DNA from: Rhea pennata
Lineage: Eukaryota > Chordata > Aves > Rheiformes > Rheidae
Reading direction: 5' to 3'
Length of the DNA: 64,000 nucleotides
Assembly: GCF_028389875.1 (NCBI RefSeq)
Contig: NC_084670.1
Span: 16,401,383-16,465,382, forward strand
Shown here in pieces: positions 48,801-60,800 of this stretch. Below the pieces are notes generated by a model, which saw only the letters and a list, made by a program, of their open reading frames with translations, searched no databases and had not been told where the DNA came from. Both the position numbers and the translations under genes were made by a program. How positions within the stretch are numbered: the stretch's first letter is position 1; each line of letters starts with the position of its first letter.

Positions 48801-51800
48801 CTGTTGCATTCTTGTCTGTACTGAGAATGATGTGCTATCCCCCAGACTATGTCTATGTATTGCTTGAAGAGTAATAGCTGACCTGGGCCGAAACCATGCT
48901 AGACAGTGTACTAACAGTTAAGCAGCATGGATAATGAAAAGTCCTAGGCTGCCTGAATTTGCTTCCTGGTTTATTTTATGTTGTAGCATAGAAGTAATCA
49001 AAAGTGCTTATGTTCTACTGAAGAACTTGTGCATTCTTCTTGCACATTTTGATTTATTCTGTGGAGATGCTTTTCATTCTGTGGTTGTTTCCATACTGAG
49101 CTCATACTTCAATATTTGCAGGGTTTCCAGTAGTACATTAAATGATGTAATTTGTATTTGCATCGTCTCTCTCTCATCCTGTAGCTATAGTAGAAAGGTT
49201 TGCACTGAAGTGTTTGGTTTTGATTTAAAATACATTTGCATGTGTACATACATGCACACACCCTGTTGTGAATTTATGTTGGAGAAGATAAAATCAGAGG
49301 GATGTGTTTGGCATTTAAAGTGGACAGTCACGAAGTCTCTTCTAGTGCGTAGTGCCTGAAAGAGTATGTTCTGCAGTCTTTGACTAGCCCTCTTTAATTT
49401 TGCCACCTGGCAAACTGCTTTACTTCAGTTTTCATTATTTTTGTTATTCATGTGCAGATGAGCAAAAGCATTATAAAGGGGGTCTTTTTCAAGGTTCTGG
49501 TCTTTCAATATTCTCTTTTTGTATGGGTTCCTAAAACATGAATATTGTCAGCTAATATTAGGACAGTCTTTGTAATACAGACTACCATAATTTGATGTAA
49601 TATCCTGACTCTACCACACCCAGACTGTATGTAATTAGATTCAATTCCAGGAACATGATTCCCATTTTTGGTCATTCTCTTCATGCAAGCCAATGTGTAT
49701 GTAGCATTACCTTCCCTCTCTTACTAACTAGCCATCGTTATTTGATCTTACAGACGTATTAATGAATAACAACATTCTAGGGTGTCTCCTCACATCACAC
49801 TAAGAGTGCTGCGGGAGAAGCTTGGAGAGTACCTGGGTGGAGCTGCAGTTGCAGATAAATTTATATTTTTAAAATGCATTGGGAAAAAACTAGCAGTGGT
49901 AAGTTAATACTTTTTTCCTCCTTCTAGTGCTATTCTGCTTTTTAATGTAAACAAATGATTTAGTTCTTGCAGATTAGACACTATCAGGAATAGTATTTAA
50001 AAAACAGAGATAACATTGGGAGCACTGCTAGCATTTGTTCTTACACGTGTTGGAGCATAAGCTCTTATCAGAACTACTACCCCAAATACAGGCAGCGCTG
50101 GCCAGGTATATTAGAAACATCTTTTAAAGCATCAGACATAATTTTTTTGCCATCCAGTGGAAGATACTAGTTTTGATAAATCAGTAGATTGATTGTTGAT
50201 TAAATATGGCAAATTTAGTTGTAAACAAGAAATTCTCCACTGTGGTCATTATTAGCAGTACATGGTCAGGAATATGGTACTTGAAGAGTTTTCAGTGAAA
50301 ATTGAATATGTCAGAATTCCTCTAAAGGTTCCTGCTATGATCTTCACAGTGGCCTCTAAGATCAGTCTGTGGTGGGACACTCCTCTGTCTGTACATTTCT
50401 ATTTAGTCCAGTAATACAGGCTGAGATTTAGGCCATCAAAAAGCTGGCTATCTAAATGTTAACTGTTCCTCACATTGATTCTATGCATAGCTAGTTATAA
50501 GCCAAAGATTAAATAAAATTGAAAATCAGTCTAAATGTTTATTATATAATACGTCACTTAAATCTTTGTGTAAGTACAGAACATTTTTTTCACTTCTGAT
50601 TCACTTCTCACAGGTTGGGAATTAATTACAAGCTGTATATTTGGTGCTGATCTTTATCTCATTTGTTGTCATCGGGAACATTACCCCTGTAGAAGACTAG
50701 AATAATTATTAATAATGTGCCATTAGAAATACATGAAGACAAACTGAAAGACTGTGACAGAATATAAATCTAGAAAAATATAAATGTTTTCAAATAATTC
50801 AAGTGTTTTTAACTGGGTGGTATTAAGTAAGATTGTATATTTATGCCCCCACTGATAGTTGATGTAAATGGAGAAATTTTGCAGCTTTGTTGAGAATGTC
50901 AGGAATATAATAAAATTTTTCTGTATTAATCAGGGAATTAAAGATATTAGTAGAAACAAATGAAGACTTTTAGCAACAAATTAGAGTTTTAATTTGGGGG
51001 ATTTTCTATTGCTTGGTATTTAACTTTGTAAGGAAGGGTAAAGCAGTAAACCAACAAAGTGGTTTATTTGTTGTTTAGGGGCATGGTAACCTCATGCAAT
51101 TATATCTCCATGATCAAATATTTGTTGTGTTTTCCCCCCCCCACACACCCCCCAGCCTTCTGTTTCACAATAGTAACAATGTAAGCAATACTAAAAGCTG
51201 TAGCCTACTTGCAGAGTTAGGGCCTTTAAATGAAAAAATAAACCAAAAACTTGCTCGTTTTCTCTTCATTTTCTTTCATATAGTGTATGAATGTAACAGT
51301 GAATCAATGGCATTGCCTGGCCATAACTGAGAACAGAACATGGCCCCAAACTAAGTTCAATTTAATTATTTCGTTATTTAAATGTAAGCTCAGATTTATT
51401 TTTCTCTACTGGAGTACATACATTGATTATCATAAATTTTGTTTTTTAGGAGAACTATGTTGAAATCAGAAATTGTATCACACAATGGAAATTAAGATAA
51501 ACAATACATTCAAGAAACATATAGAAGTGTTCAGGAGAGTTGTAATTTTTTTTTTTTATATACATCAAATATTTTGCAACATTGTATAAGGTGAATAGAG
51601 CATACAAACTTGTCACTTCTATTCAGATTCAACTTGAAGCAACTTCTGGTGAAAACAGTCGAATACTTTGTTTTGCTTTGATATTTGAATCAAGTCCTTT
51701 GAACGAAAGTGCAAAAGATAAAAATGTTTATTCAGATTTCCAGGTACTCTTGTGGATATGATTTAGAGTTTGAAAACTAGACAAAATGTTTCAGTGCCAT

Positions 51801-54800
51801 GTCAGAAAACAAAATAGTATTCTGTGTTGTTTCTCCCCCATCAGGTCATTCCAGAAGACAATATTGATTAAGAAAAATGTAACATGTAAAGATGATGATG
51901 GAATATATAAATAGTAATATTCAACATTACTGTTAAAAACGTATTTTATTGGTTACACTTTCATTCTTCATCTTCCAAGGTGAAAGCAAAGCAAGAAGCA
52001 GAACTAGAACTGAAGTCATTTGCTCCTCCTTATGTATGTATTATATGGCTTTTAAACTATCGTTTTCAAAAACTTCTTACACTACACATATTGCTTCTTT
52101 TATGTCTGATTAACATACTGCTTATTTTAGGCACTTTATCCTGAATTATATTTATTACCTGGAGTGGAATACTTTGAAGATGTTTATCCATTATCATCAT
52201 CACATCAAGAAAGACATCACTTTAATGCAGAAGCTAATAGGTTTAGTCATGGATCAAGATTATCCAGTCATCCCCGGGCAAAAAATGAGAAAAGTAAACA
52301 ATTTTTAGAAAGCAGACAAAGCAGTCATCTGCTAGAAAATCAGGAAGTGCACAGTTCTGTGGAATGGGCTGAGAAACAGTCTGTTCTGGTTTTTCACGCA
52401 AATCATGAGCAAGGCCAGAACAGCAGAATTCAAGAAAAACCAGTTCAGTTTAGAGAGAAAGGTAAGTTTATCCAATGTAGTGAAGGAGAAGAGGAGAAGA
52501 ATAGCTGCTATGGTTAACATCTGCAATAAAATAATATTTCTCTTTCTCAATGTCAATTATTGTGCAGCTCAAAATGGATCCAGTGGAGCTCTCTTTGTGC
52601 CAAGTAATTCAAATACTGCAGATGGGGAATCTCAGAAGAACTGTATGTTATTACAGAACCCTCAGCAAAACCATCCTAGACAGGATCAAAAAGAGCATAA
52701 TGCTCCTGAATGGAATGACAAAGCCAAAGGAACTGCTCTTACTCTTCATGTAAATCACAGTGATGAACAAGGCCGGAATAACCCAACCCCTACAAATTAC
52801 ATTAAATATCAAAAGGGTACTGTTCCTTGTTATCTTTTTCTGAAAGCATGCTTTTTAGGAAGTAGGCACAGCAAATGTAAGATTACAAAGAATCTTTAGT
52901 CATAGCATAATTTGGAAAATTGCTATCAGAACATTATTCTAATTTTTTATTAGAAAAGTATCTTTCGAAGAGCTATAGTTTTTACTTTTGATTAGCCATT
53001 CTTTATCACTAGCTACTGATTTAGGAAGCACTTTAATATAATTGATGCGTTTGTCTAATCTTTTTTGTATGAAAACAAATTACTAAGCTGCCACTTGTTA
53101 TTTGTAAAGCTAGGAAGATGATCCCATAATTATAATTCAAGACGAGTTAAAAATTAATAAATCGTGTTATCAATATATCAGGGAAAGCAATTTACTCACT
53201 TACTTTCATTGCCATTTTACCCTTAGCTACATTACTGCTAGAGGAAAAGTGTTTTCTCCTCTCTCTCTGATATAACATTGATCTATTTTTATTCTATTGA
53301 ACAGTGTGATTCTTAAGACTGAGGTGAGAGGACTCTTTGACTCAACTGCAGTGGAAAATAGTACAAAAGCGTGGAGAGATGTCTGTGTGAAGCACAGATG
53401 AAATAGCTAGGCCAGCAGTTTTATGCCAAAACCAGAAATGTTTTTTTTTAAGGGATCTATGAGCTACTACTTCCTTTAAATTGGGATGTCTTATGGATAC
53501 TAAAGGCCGTTAAGTCTCTGAACACTTACCTAGTATTCTAATTATTCCTAAATTTTTAGTAATGGTGAAGAAAGAAATTGTGGAAATATTTAAATTGGAT
53601 TTGAATGACCACTGTTTTGATATTAGCATTAAAATTGCAGCCTACGTTGTTTTTGAAGAAATAGTTTTAAGAGACAAGTCTCAATATTTAAATAGAATAG
53701 AATTTTACTGCTAATGTACAAAGGTGGCCCTTTTCTATTATAAATTTCTAATGCGCAGTTATTGAATGAAGCAATATTCAAATTTCATAGGTATTGGCAC
53801 CTTGTAGAGCTTAATTAAAACAATCCTCTGGGTATCCAGCACTTTGAATTAGAAAACAAAATTTCAGTATTGTAATTTTGAGAGTTGTATGAAGAGTGTG
53901 TTAGACAAGGTTTTCTCGTATGACTTTTCAGTAATTTCAGTTTTCAGTCATAATCTGTCAAAAATAGCTCTGTCTTTCTATCACCATATTAACTGAAATA
54001 TGAGTTAGGTAAATATACACAAACACGTGTGCACATGTGCATTTATGTGTGTGTATACATATATGATTGATAAGTGTTACTAATATAATAATATAAATAT
54101 TATAATAAAGATAAAACAAGTTTTCTGAAATGTAGTTTTGAATGATGAAGGCTGTAGGATTTTGCCAGATACAGGTAAAGTCATTCAGCAACTTTCTTTT
54201 GAAATATGTCTTTATTTTGTAGATATTTTTAAGCAGATAACATTTATTCGTTAACATATTAAATGCAAAACATTTTGCTGTCACTTTCTTTGCTGTCTCC
54301 AGTTTATAGGGAATCTTCAGTCATTTAAAGGTAGGAAGTGTTAGATACAAAATTAATTTAAGAAAGGTGAAATAATTAAGTGGTTTCCTTATTTGTGTTA
54401 TCATTCCCTGTACTAGTTACTAGAATTACTTTTATATAAAATTCTCAAAACCAGAAGGCCATTTTTCACCTTTATTTCTTTCCTCTGTTATTCATACAAC
54501 ATTGCTGTACCACAGAGAAAAGTTTATTGAATTGATTCACTGAATTTCTAAGACAGGTTGGAAAGTCAAGGCATTGGCACTCAAAAAAGCTTGTCTTTTA
54601 AAATAAAATTGAACATTTTGATCATTTTCTTGTCACAGAACTAAACCCCAAATTGCTAGTCACCAACATGGAAAATAACAACCATCAAGAAGATACCAAT
54701 CTAAGAAGGAATAGAACACGGGATTCTGGAATCCCTAAAATGTGGGAAGACCAAACCATAGAACATCATATACATAGTAACCAAAGGTTAGTAATTAATG

Positions 54801-57800
54801 ATTCTGATAAAAGAATGGATAATTTGTGACTAGAAACTTATTTAAAATCTTCTAATAAAAGAAAATACAAAAGAAAAGCATTTAATTACATAATTTTTCA
54901 CTTGCTTCTTTGTTTTATCTTTAGCTTGCAACAGTACAGAGTTGTCAGGTCTGTAGCTGATCGTGGTGAAAAACAGGATAATCAGGTACGTTTTCCCAGC
55001 TAACATGTATTAGTAGTGTGAAGCAATAAACATAATCCTCCATAGAGAAATAGTCTAATTTTATAAGACAGCTAACTCCTTAGAAAATGAAATATTCAAA
55101 TATAGGCTTGAGAATAATTCAGAAAATTTAATTCACACTCTGCTACTTTGCAGATTTGCTGATGAAAAACTATTTATGAAACAATGAAATCCTCGAAAGA
55201 TGTTATTGCAGTGGCTATCATTTAATAGGAAGTAGATATAGAGTAATTATCCCAGTCTTACTAATGTTAGCTGGATGTTTCTTCTAGTTGTTTGACCATA
55301 GTGTTATATTGGTTTTATTAGCCACATTTTTATAAATTCATGTGGGATAAATCTTAAAAGCAAGTCTTTAATCAAGCAAAACTTCTAATAAAAGACCTCT
55401 ACAATTCTTTAAAATATATACAAGACAGCATAATTGGAACAAATTTAGGAAGATACAAAGCACCCACATGCAAGCGTATGTACACCATTAAACACTGATA
55501 TTAGGGAATGAATAGGTAGAACTCACATGAGCTTTTGTACTGAAGTGATTTTTGTCTGGTAGTTAGAAGTTAGAGTCTTATGAAAACAATAATGAAACTG
55601 AAAATCTGCTTTTATAAATTTTACTTTAGAAATGGGTAGTCTAGCCTTTGCTAAGCAATCAGTTCTCAGGACTGTTACTTCCAGTCTTTCATGGTGGTGT
55701 CAGTAACTTGTGGGATTATGGACATGCACAGGAATATTTAGAGATAGTCTACATTTTTTTGAAGGTGAGAAGACAGAGAGAGCAGATGGAATCATCCTGT
55801 AGGCTGCCTTTCTGAAAGAGGTCTGAAAAGAAAGGACAGTTCTCAATATTTTCACATATAGTTCTGCGAAGCTTTTAAGCAAAGAGGGATTTCAGGGACA
55901 CTGACCTTTCTTCAGAGATGCCAAACTTGTCTATTTTGCCTACTCCCATTTGGTCTAATAAAAATATCACTTCCTTTGCCAAAAGCATATGTTCTACTGC
56001 TAAGTTTTTCATCTGTGGATTTGCCTGTGGAATTAATTACTGTTTCAATTTTCACCTTGCTTTGGTTATTGAAAAAATATTTTTAAGGTATTGTTTGTGC
56101 TCAGAAGGAACCTCATACCAGTTCTGTAAAGTATAGTTTCTGAAAAGAATTCTTTCCTTATCACAGAATTTGATATGGCAAGTATTAATGCATGTATCTG
56201 TATAGTTTATATACTGCTGTAGAGTGTAAAAGCTAGCTGTAGATAAATGCCTTAATTTGTCAGTGAAAAGAAACTTACACAATATGAGATTATAAAAAAT
56301 CTTGGAATTTGGTAATTGTTCATGGCTACTGAAAGATTCACCACTTACTTACTTAATAAAGTATCTCTCTCAAGTGTGTGTGAAGTAGCCCATTCTAGTT
56401 ATAAAATACTGGCATTCTGTTTAACTGATATGTGGCAGTGTGGAAATCCATATTTAACTATGTTTAACTCTGTATCGATTTTTATTAGTTACTAAGTAAA
56501 ATATTCTTCTGTGAGCTCTACAAGCCAATGTGAATCTCAAAAAAGTATTTTCTTCTAAGTTTTTTTCTTTCTCCTTTAATCCTTGGGGATGGTAAATTAC
56601 TTTGGGCCAGATTTTGCCCTCATGTTTCCCTCTGCAATTTTGTTTGCAGAGGTCTAGCTGTTTGGAATTTAGTAGTCAACATCTCTATCAATAACACAGA
56701 ATGCAATGTAACTATTTAGGATTACAAATCATGTTGTTGTTGTTTCCTTTCACTCTCTAGGCAGATGAGAACAACCAAAATCATCTTACATGTCCAAAAG
56801 ACTATCTCTCTCCTCCTAGCCCACCTTTTCTGGCACTTTCTGTGAATCCAACTCAAGTTCCTGCAAGTCAGGCAGAAAGTAAGTACATGCATCCAGAAGA
56901 TCAAAGGGGATTGAACGAAATCAAAACTGAACAGTTAGTTAATGAAGACAGAAATATTTATTTTAGTGAAGAACTTGTATGTATGTACATGCATTTGTTC
57001 ACAATTTTGTTACAAAGGTTAATTTGTGGTTGGAAAATTCCAAGCAGTTATCATTACATAGCTGTTCACAGAACATGGCAGAGTTTCCCAGTGTTTGAAA
57101 ACTCTCTTGTGGTCTTGTGGATAGGAGGTAATAAGTAAAACTGGCTAAAATACTGTCAGCTGAAGTGAGAATGTGGCTAAGATGACTGCTACTAGTATGG
57201 CTAAGAATTGTCACCCATGATCCAGAAGAAGGATGTTTAGTGAGAGGGAAGGTGATTGACTCATTGTTGCAGACTAGGGAAAGCTTGAAATATGTTAGTC
57301 TGCCTATACTAGCTGAGTTTAAGGAAACATTTTGCTACAGTTAACGTCACAAAATATTTTAGGCAGGAAATAGTCCTCTAGAGGTTTTTTTTCTGGCCTT
57401 ATGGCAGCAGTTTCCAACATATGCAATATATAGCTGAAAATGTTCTAACAGCAGTTTTAGTGATTCTAGGCATTTAAAGGGGTACTTACTTGTTCGTGTG
57501 CATAAGAATGGCTGGATGCATGCTGGATTTCTCTTTTTTTTTTTTAAGGTGCATTATGAAAATCTTGATTTGATCTTTCCCCCTTACAGTATCCAAACAC
57601 TTGCTAAATATAATTATGTTTTTAGAAAACAAGATGGCAGAACAACTGCAGCAGATGAAGAAAGACAGAAGGTGCATGGAAAGAACTAGAGAAGACCTGA
57701 TCAAAAAAGCCAAAGGGCTACTGGAACAAAATAAGCTGAGGAGATACCATGGTACACTTGTCATTTCTGTTGGAACTTGGAATGATTGAGTAGTGACATG

Positions 57801-60800
57801 AAAACCAATGTGAAAATGTTTGTCTTTTTGTCAGTGAGCTTAATTACAGAGAGAGCAGTTGGCTAAGCAGAAGCTCTGAGAAGGTTCCTTTGTATAACAG
57901 TATGGTAGAAAGATTCAAGGCAGAAATGTCTGCTTCCACTTCCTCGTGGCAGTCTTTTAAATCTAAAAAAAAAAAAAAAATCCTGACTTTTATAAAGCAT
58001 TGAAGTTATGTCAGATATAGACATAGAGTATCCAGAGAGCTACTTCAGACTTCATTGTTTGAGGCCCAAGGCAATTCACCTATTCTAAAACCACCTTTGA
58101 CCGTGGTGCTTACTCAGGTTCTATTAGGACTTCCATTCAGTCCACCAGCATAATACTTTTTATATCTCTTGTCAAATGGTATTCAGCATTTTTAACAAGG
58201 GTAGAATCTCATTGAAATCCTCTGCAAATGTTGTTAAAATTTTCAAGTGAACACTTAAACTTGCCTCCCTAAGTCACATTCCAGTTATACAGAAAGGAGT
58301 TACACTTCCAGTTGTACGTCAATGTTTTGAGAGCACTGTCTTTGTACTTAAGTACAGCTGAATCACTGGGAGTCTCAGCTAGATTGTTTGTAGCTTTATT
58401 GAAAGGACAAGCCATTTCTTCCAGCTGTTCTCTAAGGGCATGGCTACATCGTACTCTGCAGCATGGTGAAGTCACATTTTAAAAAAAAGGCAAGCTTGAG
58501 TACTAGAAGCAGAGAATTTGTGGTAGCATGGTGCTGCAGACAAGCTGATTTACCCTGCTTAGATAACTCCTAAATGCATTGTCTTAAATTATGTCATCCA
58601 GCGAGGTAAAGATTATTTCACAAGAATTCAAACAGCTTTTGCAGGTTCTTACAGAAGTGCCTCTACCTCCCAATTATTTTAGTCAGACCTGAAGAGTTTC
58701 ATAAAAGTGCTTTCACAAACAAACATGTTTCTTCATAAGGTATGACGGGCACATCATATACTGTAGGAACAGCAATACAGTCTATATTTAATTTCCTCCT
58801 ATGATTGTCACAGTGACAGTCACTCTAAGTTATATGTTCTGTAGTCCTGCAACAGCTGGATGCTTTTGGTAAGTAGCTGAGTAGTAGTTTCCTGCTTTCC
58901 TAAGGTAAGCCTTGAGAGAAAGAAGCTTTTAAGACACAGTGCAGACTGGCAGATGTATCTTGGCCATGCGACTGCCACATCAAATATGGGGGGTACAGAT
59001 GTGCCAGTTGCTGATAATATATTAACAGTGTAGCCCAAGGAGTCATAGTTAAATGTAAATAACTGTTTCCCATAAATCTTCAGAGTTCTACATAAACTAA
59101 GTTGTTCAAAATCTGTAGCCCTGCAAAGCTCATTCTACATAAAGCTCCTAATTCTGTTACTGTGAAGCTGTGGACTTCAGATGGTGTTGGGCATACCTGT
59201 CTTCCCAGGTCTAGAGCTCTTTTTCAGCCAAAAAAATGCAGAACTGCCAGGCTGAAGGGAACTTAGGTTCTGGAGCTGCTGTCATGTCTCAGAGGACAGA
59301 TAGAGCCTTTTGTTTAGGTGATTACTTGTTCAGAAAATTCTGTTGCAATTTGTAGCAAATGTCACTTTGGCAAAGTCTTTTAATTAATGAAATCTACTGC
59401 TATGTTTTAATAGGCATATTGGCTAACTGACTCTTGTAAGATCTGTTGGTTATTACTTGTCTACGATAAGGTGATCAAGACTAAATAATACTGTGGTTTT
59501 CCTACGTAGTTCGTGAGGAATGGAAAAAAAAGTACTTCGAAACAAAGAAAGCTACAATTTCACTGGAGGACATTTTAAACAAACTACGACAAGATTTAGA
59601 GTTTTACTACCAGAAATTACTTCTGCAGCTGGAAGCCAGAGATACCCGAAAACGACCAAATAATACAACAAATTCCAAGGTATTTGTGCGTGTTATTTAA
59701 TTTTTTTTACACAGTCTGTTTTTTTTTTTAATATAAATGCAAGTAACCAATTCATCATCAGCCAGTGTATAAACTGGCTCTAACAACCAAATGTCTTTCA
59801 GTGAGCTGAGGTGGGGCCAATACAGAATTACTGCATCCTGTTCTTAATAAGACTAAAGAAGTGCTTGAGTCTGACAAGTTGAGTCTTCCTGCTTTTTGTT
59901 TGTATGATAGCCTCTGATGGCAAAAACTTTGTTGTTCAGTATGATTAATGAATTTTTCAGTTCCACGTGGTTCTCATTATCCCCCAATTTCAAGTACAGA
60001 GGTAATGAATCCTAGTTGTGTTTGGAGGAGAAAAGAAGATCCCAGAGGCATTTGGAGTGGTTGTACCTGAACTGTTGTGCAACTATGAGAATGTTAATGG
60101 AAATACATTGTTGGTGTCAAATCATGGGAAGCTCAGAGAGGAATAAATAAAAAGATAAAAGAAATGGAGAAAATACCCCTCCCAATAGTTTAAATCTGCC
60201 AGTTTTTCTAAATGCTTTCATAGAAGCAAGTCTGCCAGCAAATCTGAAACGAGAGTAGGAAAAAATAAACTGTAAGAAGCATATGTACTGTCTTATGCTT
60301 TCATCTAAAAGCTGGGATACAATCTAAAATACATATTACTGGAACTGTCTTAAGATAAATAGCTAAACTATGGAAGAATTAATAGGGTTGATACAACATA
60401 TTATTAGCTATGTTGGGAGTTCAGATACGTTATTGCCTCTTTATTGGGGGGAGTCAGGTTTTTGGGGGTATTAGTTTTTGGGGGGGCATCTTTAGCTAGG
60501 CATAAAGAGACTATACAAGGCTATGCACAGCTTAAATGCATAAAGCAATTATTTATTGGCCAACACACACAGACGCTAGCAAGGATTTAACAAGCTGTTA
60601 GATTAAGCACTAGTCTGCTCTCCACCCTTGATCATCACGGGAGGAGGCTCTGCTGGAGAGGCTGGCATCTGTCAGAGTGGGAAGGGACAACCTCTGGGCT
60701 CCAGGGAACTGATCCACGGTGCTGCTGAGCTGGCACCTTCCACTGGCCCTTTCAGCACCAGTAATGGTGATGATTCAACCCAACAATCCAGGATCCAGTG

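Noticed and set aside
52405-52899. 164-codon open frame spanning SPATA1 exon 6 and the 106-base intron before it
   Set aside because: It is in the exon 6 frame only. Retaining the intron would shift frame relative to exon 5, and good splice sites flank the intron.
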